Below are positions 14,684-23,005 of a stretch of DNA of 64,000 nt, piece by piece. A program made the position numbers and the translations under genes. The first letter of the stretch is position 1. Each line of letters begins with the position of its first letter. The notes under the pieces are model-generated. The model was not told the DNA's origin, searched no databases, and worked only from the letters and a program-made list of their open reading frames with translations. Source of the stretch: Bog-473 sp035534235 (GTDB lineage Bacteria > Actinomycetota > Acidimicrobiia > Acidimicrobiales > RAAP-2); assembly GCA_035534235.1 (NCBI GenBank), contig DATLSH010000053.1, positions 1 through 64,000 of the forward strand, written 5' to 3'.

Positions 14684-15745
14684 TCAGGCGATGAGGGCGG
14701 CCAGGACCGCGCGCGCCCGTTCGAGCTGGGCCCGGGTCACGCGCTCGTCGGGATGGTGGGCCAGGAGCGGGTCGCCCGGGCCGAAGTTGGCGGCCGGCAC
14801 GCCGTGCTCCCAGAACGAGGCCACGTCGGTCCAGCCGACCTTGGCCCGGGGCGCGCTGCCGGTCTTCTCCACCAGAGCGGAGAGGAGCGGGTGGTCCAGG
14901 GCGGGAGGCGCACCGTCGGCGGCATCGAGGACCTGCCAGGTGTCGCCCCCGGCCTCGTCGAAGGACTCCCCGAACAGGCTGCGCACTGCGCCCTCGGCCT
15001 CGGCCCGTTTCCGGTCCGGCGCATAGCGGAAGTTGACGGTGACGCTGGCCGCGTCGGGGACGACGTTGCGGGCCACCCCGCCCTCCACGGCGACGGCCTG
15101 CAGCTGCTCAGCGTAGGCGCAGCCGTCGAGCACCACCACGCGACTCTCCCAGGCGGCCACGGTGGCCAGGAGCGGGGCCAGCCGATGGATGGCGTTGCGC
15201 CCGGTGAAGGGGCGTGCCGTGTGGGCCCGTGTGCCGGCCAGTGAGACCTTCACCGTCATGGTGCCCTGGCAGCCCGCCTCGACCAGGGCCCCGGTCGGCT
15301 CGCCGAGGATGGCGGCGTCGCCGGCCAGGAGGTCGGGGCGCTCCTCCCACAGGGCGCGCAGGCCGCTCTCGGGCCGCCCGACCTCCTCACAGGCGTAGAA
15401 GCACCAGGTCAGATCGACCGAGGGCTCGGGGGTGGTGGCCGCCAGGTCGAGCATGACGGCCAGCCCTCCCTTCATGTCGGAGGCCCCGACCCCCCACAGG
15501 GTGTCGCCCTCCACCCGGGCGGCGGCATTGCCGGCCGGCGGCACGGTGTCGAGATGCCCGGCCAGCACCAGGCGCTGGGACCGCCCCCGCGCGGTGCGGG
15601 CCACCACGTTGTCCCCCACGCGCTCGACCTTGAGCCAGGCGCAGTCCGCCAGCGTGCGCTCCACCAGGTCGGCCAGCGCCTGCTCGTGATGGCTGAGGGA
15701 GGGCAGGCCCACCAGGGCGGCGGTGGCCGCCAGCAGATCGGTCAC
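14684..15745 (-). CDS. dapE: Succinyl-diaminopimelate desuccinylase DapE
   Basis: Removes succinate from N-succinyl-LL-diaminopimelate in lysine and peptidoglycan precursor synthesis. The 353-residue M20 metallopeptidase shows LAGHLDTVPP (metal His and Asp, residues about 63-69), a second metal Asp in GASDMKGG, the catalytic ACEEVG glutamate pair and the ILGEPT motif. The GTG start at 15745 lies four bases after the dapD stop, so it belongs to the dapC-dapD-dapE unit. The context with dapD (succinyl branch) settles the substrate among M20 relatives. Confidence 0.94.
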   Translation of the reverse strand: MTDLLAATAALVGLPSLSHHEQALADLVERTLADCAWLKVERVGDNVVARTARGRSQRLVLAGHLDTVPPAGNAAARVEGDTLWGVGASDMKGGLAVMLDLAATTPEPSVDLTWCFYACEEVGRPESGLRALWEERPDLLAGDAAILGEPTGALVEAGCQGTMTVKVSLAGTRAHTARPFTGRNAIHRLAPLLATVAAWESRVVVLDGCAYAEQLQAVAVEGGVARNVVPDAASVTVNFRYAPDRKRAEAEGAVRSLFGESFDEAGGDTWQVLDAADGAPPALDHPLLSALVEKTGSAPRAKVGWTDVASFWEHGVPAANFGPGDPLLAHHPDERVTRAQLERARAVLAALIA

Positions 15746-15749
15746 GGGC

Positions 15750-16577
15750 TCACGTACTGGCGCCGTGGGCGCGCAGGACCTCGTTCAGCTGCGCCTTGTC
15801 GTGGCGCTCGCCCTCGGTGAGCCGCTTGATGACCAGCACGCAGGGAACGAAGAACTCCCCGCCCGGGTACTCCCGCCGGCGGCTGGCCCGGATGGCCACG
15901 CACCACGGTGGCACCACACCCCGGCTGATCTCCTCGCCGCTCTGCGCGTCGATGACGGGGATGGAAGGATCGAGGAAGCTCCCCGCACCGAGCACGGATC
16001 CCCGCCCGACGCGGGCACCCCCGGTCACCATGCAACGGCTGCCGATGAAGGCGTCGTCCTCCACCACCACGGGCACGGCGTTGGGGGGTTCGAGCACCCC
16101 GCCGATGCCCACCCCGCCCGAGAGGTGCACCCGGGCGCCGATCTGCGCGCACGAGGCCACCGTGGCCCAGGTGTCGACCAGCGTGCCCGGACCCACCCAG
16201 GCGCCGATGTTGACGTAGGACGGCATGAGCACCACGCCGGGCGAGAGGAACGACCCCCAGCGGGCCGACGCCCCGGGCACGACGCGCACCCCGGCTTCGG
16301 CGAAACCGCGCTTGAGCGGCAGCTTGTCGGCGTACTCGAAGGGTCCGAGCTCGGTGGTCTCCATGCCGCGCAGGGAGAACAGCATCAGGATCGCCTTCTT
16401 GAGCCATTCGTGGACCACGACCTCGTCGGTCGCCGGATCGACCTCGGCCACCCGGGCCTGTCCGGTGTCGAGCAGGTCGACCACCTCGGTGACGAGCGCT
16501 GCCGCGTCGGCATCGGCGGCGGTGAGCTCGTTCCGACGACCCCACAGCTCCTCAATACCCGCCCGCAGATCAGCCAT
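15750..16577 (-). CDS. dapD: Tetrahydrodipicolinate N-succinyltransferase DapD
   Basis: Transfers succinyl from succinyl-CoA to tetrahydrodipicolinate. The 275-residue protein is the length of the Escherichia coli-type enzyme. It has an N-terminal helical domain, a left-handed beta helix with hexapeptide repeats (VNIGAWVGPGTLVDTWATVA, then IGARVHLSGGVGIGGVLEP), and a C-terminal domain with VPPWCVAIR. Many other Actinobacteria use a distinct longer DapD type. The ATG at 16577 overlaps the dapC end by eight bases. Confidence 0.95.
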   Translation of the reverse strand: MADLRAGIEELWGRRNELTAADADAAALVTEVVDLLDTGQARVAEVDPATDEVVVHEWLKKAILMLFSLRGMETTELGPFEYADKLPLKRGFAEAGVRVVPGASARWGSFLSPGVVLMPSYVNIGAWVGPGTLVDTWATVASCAQIGARVHLSGGVGIGGVLEPPNAVPVVVEDDAFIGSRCMVTGGARVGRGSVLGAGSFLDPSIPVIDAQSGEEISRGVVPPWCVAIRASRRREYPGGEFFVPCVLVIKRLTEGERHDKAQLNEVLRAHGAST

Positions 16578-17703
16578 GGCTCACCCTAGCGAGGCGGTCG
16601 GCCACCAGCTGCAGGCGGGCCATGGGCTGGACCACGGCCACCCGGACGAAACCGGCCCCGCCGGCCCCGTAGAGGTCGCCCGGGCTGACCAGGAGCCCGC
16701 CCTCCCCCGCCAGGGCCCCGGCCATGGCCCAGGCGTCGGGCCAGCGATCGGCGGGCACCGGGGCCCACAGGTAGAAACCGCCGGCCGGCAACCCCACCGG
16801 GCAGCCGAAGGCGCCGAGTGCCCCGGCCAGGAACTCCAGCCGCTCCCGGTAGCGCTCCCGCTGCACCTCCACGTGGTCGTCGTCGTCCAGGGCCACCGCG
16901 CCCGCGGCCTGGGCCGGTCCCGGCACCATGAGCCCGGCGTGCTGGCGGACGGCCCGCAGGAACTCCACCAGTTCGGGATCGCCGGCGCAGAACCCCACCC
17001 GCACCCCGGCCATGTTGGACCGCTTGGAGAGGGAGTGCACGGCCACCACGCCGCCGAAGCCGTGCTGCAGAATGGAGCGCGGCGGGCCGTCCCAGGTGAA
17101 CTCGGCGTAGCACTCGTCGGAGAACACCGGCACCTCGTGGTCCCGGCCCCAGGCGGCCTCAGCGGCCAGGTCACCCAGGGCTCCCGTCGGGTTGGAGGGC
17201 GAGTTCGACCACAGGAGGAGGGCCCGCCCGGCGTCGTCCTCGGCGATGGCGCCCAGGTTCAGGCCCCCGCGCCCCCCGGGAAGCGGCGGTACCGGGACGG
17301 CCCGGCAGCCGGCCAGGGCGGCTCCCATGGCGTAGGTGGGGTACGACACCGCGGGGTACAGGACGGTGTCGCGCCCGGGCCGGCGCAGGCGCAGGACGTG
17401 CGGCACGGAGGCCACCAGCTCCTTGGTGCCCACGCAGGCGGTCACGGACGTCACCGGCACCGGGAGCAGGCCGAACCGGCGGGACAGCCACCCCGCCGCG
17501 GCCTGGCGCAGCGCGAGGCTCCCGGCCGAGGGCGGGTACCCCCGCTCGGTGCCCGACGACGCCAGCGCCTGCAGCACCGCCGCCGGGGGCGGGTCGCACG
17601 GTGTCCCGACGGAGCAGTCGACCATGCCTCCGGCGTGCGTATCGGCCAGTTCCGCCAGGGACGACAGCCGGTCGTAGGGGTAGGGGGGGAGCGCGAACGT
17701 CAC
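16570..17703 (-). CDS. dapC: Succinyldiaminopimelate aminotransferase DapC
   Basis: PLP-dependent class I/II aminotransferase that makes N-succinyl-LL-diaminopimelate. The 377-residue protein has the PLP aspartate region VFSDECYAEF, the Schiff-base lysine in HSLSKRSNMAG and the arginine-containing FVRVAVVQP near the C-terminus. The assignment to DapC rests on its place directly before dapD and dapE; the fold alone would allow other substrates. The GTG start at 17703 overlaps the hflX stop as GTGA. Confidence 0.88.
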   Translation of the reverse strand: MTFALPPYPYDRLSSLAELADTHAGGMVDCSVGTPCDPPPAAVLQALASSGTERGYPPSAGSLALRQAAAGWLSRRFGLLPVPVTSVTACVGTKELVASVPHVLRLRRPGRDTVLYPAVSYPTYAMGAALAGCRAVPVPPLPGGRGGLNLGAIAEDDAGRALLLWSNSPSNPTGALGDLAAEAAWGRDHEVPVFSDECYAEFTWDGPPRSILQHGFGGVVAVHSLSKRSNMAGVRVGFCAGDPELVEFLRAVRQHAGLMVPGPAQAAGAVALDDDDHVEVQRERYRERLEFLAGALGAFGCPVGLPAGGFYLWAPVPADRWPDAWAMAGALAGEGGLLVSPGDLYGAGGAGFVRVAVVQPMARLQLVADRLARVSHG

Positions 17704-18983
17704 GGGGTGGCCACGAACTCGGCGAAGCGGTTCCGGCCCACCTCGTCCAGCACGACCAGCACGGTGGCGGACTCCCCGGCGTCACTCTGGGCCACCACTT
17801 CCCCCTCCCGGTGGAGGGCGGCCAGCACGTCGCCCCGCGCCCAGGGCACGATCAGTTCGACCACCCGGTCCGCGCCGCGCAGGCGGTCCCCGACCACCCG
17901 GAGGAAATCGTCCACCCCGTCCCCGGTGCGGGCCGAGAGCGCCACGGCACCGTCCACGGAATGGGCCAGCGCCTTGGCCGACTCGGGCGCCCGGTCCGAC
18001 TTGTTGACCACCACCAGCTCGGGCACGTCCCCGGCGCCGATCTCGGCCAGGACCTCGCGGACGGCGGCCATCTGCGCCCCGGCGTCTTCCGCCGTGGCGT
18101 CCACCACATGGACCAGGAGGTCGGCCAGCCGCACCGAGGCCAGGGTGGTGCGGAAGGCCTCCACCAGCTCGTGGGGCAGCTTGCGCACGAAGCCGACGGT
18201 GTCGGTGACCAGCACCGTCTCCCCGCCCGGCAGGGCGAACTGGCGCGTGCGGGGGTCGAGCGTGACGAAGAGCCGGTCTGCCGCCGGTACCCCGGCGTCG
18301 GTCAGGACGTTGAGCAGGGTCGACTTCCCGGCGTTGGTGTACCCCACCAGAGCCAGTTCACGGTGGCGGCCCCGGGCCCGGCTACGCCGCTGCAGCGACC
18401 GCGTGCGGTCGACGTCGCGCAGGTCGGACTCCAGCCGGTGCATGCGCCGCACCAGGCGCCGCCGGTCCACTTCCAGCTGGGTCTCTCCGGGACCCCGCGT
18501 CCCGATACCGCCGGCCTGCTGGCTCAAGCCCCCGCCCCGGCCCCGCAGACGGGGCAGGCGATAGCGCAGCAGAGCCAGCTCCACCTGGGCCTTGCCCTCG
18601 GGGCTGCGGGCGTTCTGGGCGAAGATGTCCAGAATCACCGCCGTGCGGTCGATGGCGGTGCGGCCGAACAGCTTCTGTAGGTTGCGGTGCTGGGCCGGGG
18701 TGAGCTCGTCGTCGAAGACGACCGTGTCGGCATTCTGGGAGCGGCTGAGGGCGGCGATCTCCTCCGCCTTGCCCCGACCGACGAAGGTGGCGGCATCGGG
18801 TGCGTCCCGCCGCTGGACCACGCGGGCCACCACGTCGGCCCCGGCGCTGTCGACCAACCGGGCCAGCTCGTCCAGCGCGGCATCGACCGCCTCGACCGTG
18901 AGCCCGGGGAAGACGACGCCCACCAGGATGATGCGCTCCCGGAACGACCGGTCGATCAGGGTCCCGGGCAACACGTCGCTCAA
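17700..18983 (-). CDS. hflX: Ribosome-associated GTPase HflX
   Basis: GTPase that splits stalled or heat-damaged ribosomes. The 427-residue protein has the N-terminal HflX domain with the glycine-rich linker (RLRGRGGGLSQQAGGIGTRG), then the G domain: G1 GYTNAGKS, G3 DTVGF and G4 NKSD. Start is TTG at 18983, overlapping the dapF stop as TTGA. The order miaB-miaA-dapF-hflX is common in Actinobacteria. Confidence 0.95.
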   Translation of the reverse strand: MSDVLPGTLIDRSFRERIILVGVVFPGLTVEAVDAALDELARLVDSAGADVVARVVQRRDAPDAATFVGRGKAEEIAALSRSQNADTVVFDDELTPAQHRNLQKLFGRTAIDRTAVILDIFAQNARSPEGKAQVELALLRYRLPRLRGRGGGLSQQAGGIGTRGPGETQLEVDRRRLVRRMHRLESDLRDVDRTRSLQRRSRARGRHRELALVGYTNAGKSTLLNVLTDAGVPAADRLFVTLDPRTRQFALPGGETVLVTDTVGFVRKLPHELVEAFRTTLASVRLADLLVHVVDATAEDAGAQMAAVREVLAEIGAGDVPELVVVNKSDRAPESAKALAHSVDGAVALSARTGDGVDDFLRVVGDRLRGADRVVELIVPWARGDVLAALHREGEVVAQSDAGESATVLVVLDEVGRNRFAEFVATP

Positions 18984-19795
18984 GAGAGCATCCCCGGATG
19001 GATCTCTATGTCGGCCACCTTGCGCACGGGACCGGCCAGGAAGGCGGGGTCGTGCGCGCCGCCCAGGGTGACCTCAAGGGTGCCGCCCGGGTTGCGCACC
19101 CGCACGGCGCCCCCGTCCCGCACGGCGCCCCAGCTGCGCGCCGCCGCAGCGGCGGCCACGCTCCCGGTGCCACAGGCCAGCGTCTCTCCCACGCCGCGCT
19201 CCCACACCCGCAGGTCGAGCAGCTCCCCCTGGTCGTCGGCACCCACGGTGATCCACTCCACGTTGATGCCGTCGGTGAAGGCCGCCTGCAGCCGGGGGCC
19301 GAGCTCGGCCACGTGGACGCTGGCCGTGTCGGGCCCCATCAGCACGAGATGCGGGTTCCCCACTTCAACCGTCCTCGCCCGGCGGTCGTCGAATTCCTGG
19401 GGCTGATCGGGTCCCAGGGTCACCGGTCCCATGTCCACACTGGCCCAGGCCCAGCCCGGGCTCTCACCGGGGATGAACTCCACCGTGCGGGCGCCGCCCG
19501 CCGTGGCCACGGTGAAGCGCGGCGGAGCCACCAGTCCGGCCTCCACGGCCGCCTGGGCCAGGCAGCGGATCCCGTTGCCGCTCATTTCGGCCTCACTGCC
19601 GTCGGCGTTACGCAGCTCCATGGAGAGATCGCAACCGTCACGGCCGGGACCGACCCGGATGATGCCGTCGGCCCCGATCCCCCGGCGCCGGTCCGCCAGC
19701 AGGCGCACCTGCCCGACGGACAGCCGGACGGTGTCGTCGGGGTCCAGGACGACCAGGAAGTCGTTGCCGGCACCTTCGTGCTTGGTGGCGTGCAC
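18980..19795 (-). CDS. dapF: Diaminopimelate epimerase DapF, first catalytic cysteine replaced by serine
   Basis: Interconverts LL- and meso-diaminopimelate for lysine and peptidoglycan. The 271-residue protein has the family motifs GAGNDFLVV, RNADGSEAEM-SGNGIRC and GVGETLACGTGS. The second catalytic cysteine, C208, is present. The first, normally directly before GNG in the ADGS...CGNG motif, is S72 here; C78 follows six residues later. All else looks intact. The change may alter the mechanism or mark a subfamily tolerant of serine. Start is GTG at 19795. It lies 26 bases after miaA and overlaps hflX by four. Confidence 0.88.
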   Translation of the reverse strand: MHATKHEGAGNDFLVVLDPDDTVRLSVGQVRLLADRRRGIGADGIIRVGPGRDGCDLSMELRNADGSEAEMSGNGIRCLAQAAVEAGLVAPPRFTVATAGGARTVEFIPGESPGWAWASVDMGPVTLGPDQPQEFDDRRARTVEVGNPHLVLMGPDTASVHVAELGPRLQAAFTDGINVEWITVGADDQGELLDLRVWERGVGETLACGTGSVAAAAAARSWGAVRDGGAVRVRNPGGTLEVTLGGAHDPAFLAGPVRKVADIEIHPGMLS

Positions 19796-19821
19796 CGCTC
19801 CAGTCTCGCAGGTGGGCGGCG

Positions 19822-20736
19822 TCAGTCGTGCGCCTGCAGGGCCCGTGCGAGGAGCTCGGCCGCCCCGGGGCCGGGTGCGGTCCAGACGATCCGGGGGTCA
19901 CGGCGGAACCATGAGGCCTGGCGCCGGGCCAGCTGCCTGGTGCGCAGCACCGCCTCGTCCAGGCACTCGGTGAGCGGGCGACCGTCCTCCACATGGGCCA
20001 GGATCTCCCGGTAGCCCACGGCCTGGCGGGCGGTGCGGGAGATCCCCTGTGGCCGGGCGGCCAACCGCCGCACCTCGTCGACGAAGCCGGCGTCCACCCA
20101 GCCCGCCAAGCGGGAGGCGATCCGGCGGTCGACCTCCTCTGGTGCCACGGCCAGGCCGACCTGGGGGATCCCCGTCGGCGGGTACGCCTCCAGCCCGGGC
20201 CCGAAGGTGGAGAAGGGCCGGCCCGAGCCGATGGTCACCTCCAGCGCCCGCACCACCCGGCGGCGGTTGGACGGCTCCATGCGGCCCGCTCCCACCGGGT
20301 CCAGATGGGCCAGCCGCTCGTAAAGGTCGGGCGTACCGGCCCGCCCCTCGTCCAGCTCGGCTTCCAGGGCCGCCGCCACATCGGGATAGCGGGCGGGGAT
20401 GCGCAGGTTGTCCACCACGGCACGCAGGTAGAGCCCGGTCCCACCGACCAGGAGGGCATGGTGCCCCCGCGCCGCGATCCCGTCCAGGGTGGCCAGGGCG
20501 GCCTGGTGGAACTGGGTCACCGTGAATTCCTGGTCCGGGTCGACCAGGTCCAGCAGATGGTGGGGCACCGCGGCCCGCGCGGTGGCGTCGGGTTTCGACG
20601 TCCCCAGGTCCATGCCCCGGTACACGCACATGGAGTCCACCGAGACGATTTCGCAGTCACCCCGCCGCCGTGCCACCTCCAATGCCGACTCGGACTTGCC
20701 CGACGCGGTCACCCCGACCAGGGCGACAGCGGTCAA
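19822..20736 (-). CDS. miaA: tRNA dimethylallyltransferase MiaA
   Basis: Adds a dimethylallyl group to A37 of tRNAs reading codons that begin with U. The 304-residue protein has the P-loop VALVGVTASGKSESALEVA, the VSVDSMCVYRGMDLGTSKP motif and LLVGGTGLYLRAV. The start is TTG at 20736, overlapping the miaB stop as TTGA. MiaB, encoded immediately upstream, acts on the product of MiaA. Confidence 0.95.
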   Translation of the reverse strand: MTAVALVGVTASGKSESALEVARRRGDCEIVSVDSMCVYRGMDLGTSKPDATARAAVPHHLLDLVDPDQEFTVTQFHQAALATLDGIAARGHHALLVGGTGLYLRAVVDNLRIPARYPDVAAALEAELDEGRAGTPDLYERLAHLDPVGAGRMEPSNRRRVVRALEVTIGSGRPFSTFGPGLEAYPPTGIPQVGLAVAPEEVDRRIASRLAGWVDAGFVDEVRRLAARPQGISRTARQAVGYREILAHVEDGRPLTECLDEAVLRTRQLARRQASWFRRDPRIVWTAPGPGAAELLARALQAHD

Positions 20737-22124
20737 GCGCTGGTCACGGGGATGCGCACCCGGTGCCGGGGTGGCGCCGTCACCTTGTCGAGACGACCCG
20801 AAAGGTGGTGCGGATGACCGGCCGTGATGGTCACCCGGGCCAGGGCGCCGGCGGGTGGGCCGGCGGGCGCGGTGGGCGCGAAGTGGACCAGCTTCCCCTG
20901 GCGGGTCCGCCCCGTCAGCATCGACTCGTCGCGGCGGCTCACGCCCTCGACCAGGACCTCTTCGCAGCGGCCCACCCGGGCCTGGTGCCGGGCCAGCGCA
21001 GAACGGTCCACCACCGCCTTGAGGCGATCGAAACGCTCGGCGATGACCTCGGCCGGGATGAACGCGTCCTCCATGGCGGCGGCCCTGGTCCCCGGGCGGG
21101 GCGAGAAGATGAAGGTGTAGGCGCTGTCGTAGGCGGCCTCGGCACAGACGGCCAAGGTGTCCTCAAACTCCTGCTCGGTCTCGCCGGGGAAGCCCACGAT
21201 GATGTCGGTGGTCACGGCCAGGTCGTCGATGGCGTCCCGGGCCGCGGCCAGGCGCGCCAGGTAGCGCTCGGCCGTGTAGCCGCGGCGCATGGCGCTGAGC
21301 ACCCGGTTGCTCCCCGACTGCAGGGGCAGGTGCAGCTGCTCGCACACCTCGGGTGTGGTGGCCATGGCGGCGATCGTCTCGGGTCGCAGGTCCTTGGGGT
21401 GCGGGCTGGTGAAGCGGATCCGCCCGATCCCCTCCACCGCGCCGACGTCACGCAGCAGTTGGGCGAAGAGGGGCCGGCGCCCGGTGATGTCGCGCCCGTA
21501 GGAGTTGACGTTCTGGCCCAGCAACGTGACCTCGGTGACCCCACGGCCGGCCAGATGCGCGACTTCGTCCACGATGTCGTGCACGGGTCGGCTGACCTCG
21601 GGGCCGCGCACCGCCGGCACGATGCAGAAGGCGCACGAGTTGTCACAACCCATCTGGATGTTCACCCAGGCGGCGTAGGGCAGCTGGCGCACCGCTTCGG
21701 GCGCCAGCAGGTGGTTGGCCATCGATTCGGGGGTGGGCGCATTGAGGATCTCCATGACCGGGCCCTCATGGACCGCCCGGCGCAGAAGACCGGGCGCGCT
21801 GGTCAGGTTGTGGGTGCCGAACACCACGTCGACCCAGCCCACCTTCTCCTGAATGCGCTCCCGGTCCTTCTGGGCCAGGCACCCGCCGACGGCGATCTGC
21901 AGCCCCGGCTTGGCGTCGACCAACTCCTTCAGGCTGCCCAGCGTGCCGTAAAGCTTCTGGTCGGCGTTCTCCCGGATGCAGCAGGTATTGAGCACCACCA
22001 CGTCGGCCTGCTCCATGTCGGTGGTGGGCTGCAGGCCGTCGGCCACCAGCAGGCCGGCCAGACGCTCGGAGTCGTGCTCGTTCATTTGGCACCCGAACGT
22101 GCGGATGTAGAAGGTCCGCGCCAT
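20733..22124 (-). CDS. miaB: tRNA-2-methylthio-N6-dimethylallyladenosine synthase MiaB
   Basis: Radical-SAM methylthiotransferase that adds a methylthio group to the isopentenylated A37 of tRNA. The 463-residue protein has the N-terminal cluster cysteines C12, C48 and C82, the radical-SAM motif C160-x3-C164-x2-C167 (MGCDNSCAFC), and a C-terminal TRAM domain. The ATG at 22124 is at the natural start ARTFYIRTFGCQMNE; the longer open frame reads into thrB. It lies ten bases after thrB and overlaps miaA by four bases. Confidence 0.96.
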   Translation of the reverse strand: MARTFYIRTFGCQMNEHDSERLAGLLVADGLQPTTDMEQADVVVLNTCCIRENADQKLYGTLGSLKELVDAKPGLQIAVGGCLAQKDRERIQEKVGWVDVVFGTHNLTSAPGLLRRAVHEGPVMEILNAPTPESMANHLLAPEAVRQLPYAAWVNIQMGCDNSCAFCIVPAVRGPEVSRPVHDIVDEVAHLAGRGVTEVTLLGQNVNSYGRDITGRRPLFAQLLRDVGAVEGIGRIRFTSPHPKDLRPETIAAMATTPEVCEQLHLPLQSGSNRVLSAMRRGYTAERYLARLAAARDAIDDLAVTTDIIVGFPGETEQEFEDTLAVCAEAAYDSAYTFIFSPRPGTRAAAMEDAFIPAEVIAERFDRLKAVVDRSALARHQARVGRCEEVLVEGVSRRDESMLTGRTRQGKLVHFAPTAPAGPPAGALARVTITAGHPHHLSGRLDKVTAPPRHRVRIPVTSA

Positions 22125-22134
22125 CCGCCAGAGT

Positions 22135-23001
22135 CTAGGAGGGCAGCTCCGCCTCGTCGCCGTAGACGATGCCTCGCCGGTCGGCCTGCAGGAGCAGGAC
22201 CCGTCCCGGGAGCCCGCTCTCGGCCAGGGCCGCCTCCGCGCCACGGCGCACCGCCTTGGCGGTGGAGGCGGTCGCCAGGCCCAGCAGGGACGGGCCGGCT
22301 CCAGACCAGCAGGAGGCCAGCGCGCCGGCATCGACCAGCGCAGCCAGCAGAGCCGGAGCCTTGGGGAACAGCTCGGTGCGGGCCCTCTGATGGAGGCGGT
22401 CGTCGGTGGCGCGCGGCGCCAGCTGCGAGGGGTCGGCCAGGCCCGCCAGCAGCAGGCCCATCCGGCCCAGGTTGAACGTGGCGTCCGCCAGGGAGAGCGT
22501 CTCGGGGAGGACCCGGCGGGCCTCGGGTGTGGCCAGGTTCCGGTCGGGGACGATCACCACGAAGGCCAGGCCCTCGCTGAGGGGGAGGCGGGCGAAGGCG
22601 GGCCGGCCGTCCACGAAGGTGGCGGCGACCAGGCCACCGTGGACGCTGGCGGCGGCATTCTCGGGATGGCTGTCGTGGGCGGCGGCGATGGCGAAGGGAT
22701 GGTCGGCCCCGGCCGCCGCGGCCGCGGCAGCGGCGAGGGCGGCGGACGACCCCAGGCCGCGCGCCACCGGGATCTGCGAGCGGACGGTGACGGCGATGCG
22801 ATCATGCCCGAGGACCTCCGCCGCCACCCGGACCGCGAGGTGGGAGGCGTCGTCGAACAGTCCACCGCCCTCACCTTCGCTGTGCACGCGCAGGGATGGC
22901 GCCGGCTCCACCTCCACCTGGACATAGCAGGAGAGTGCGACGGCGAGGGTGTCGAACCCCGGACCCAGGTTGGCCGACGAGGCGGGAGCCCGGGCGCGCA
23001 T
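22135..23001 (-). CDS. thrB: Homoserine kinase ThrB
   Basis: GHMP-family kinase that phosphorylates homoserine in threonine synthesis. The 288-residue protein has the N-terminal SSANLGPGFDTLAVAL motif and the ATP-binding PVARGLGSSAALAAAA loop. The C-terminal GHMP segment SCWSGAGPSLLGL is also present. No other threonine gene is adjacent. It lies four bases after the D,D-carboxypeptidase gene and ten before miaB. Confidence 0.92.
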   Translation of the reverse strand: MRARAPASSANLGPGFDTLAVALSCYVQVEVEPAPSLRVHSEGEGGGLFDDASHLAVRVAAEVLGHDRIAVTVRSQIPVARGLGSSAALAAAAAAAAGADHPFAIAAAHDSHPENAAASVHGGLVAATFVDGRPAFARLPLSEGLAFVVIVPDRNLATPEARRVLPETLSLADATFNLGRMGLLLAGLADPSQLAPRATDDRLHQRARTELFPKAPALLAALVDAGALASCWSGAGPSLLGLATASTAKAVRRGAEAALAESGLPGRVLLLQADRRGIVYGDEAELPS

Positions 23002-23005
23002 GCGG

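Noticed and set aside
16225..18564. Very long plus-strand open frame opposite dapD, dapC and hflX
   Set aside because: It is antisense to three genes with full motifs and its translation is a low-complexity Arg/Gly/Pro/Ala sequence typical of GC-rich shadow frames.
20670..22475. 601-codon plus-strand open frame opposite miaA/miaB/thrB
   Set aside because: Shadow of genes with clear catalytic motifs; His/Gly/Arg-rich nonsense translation.
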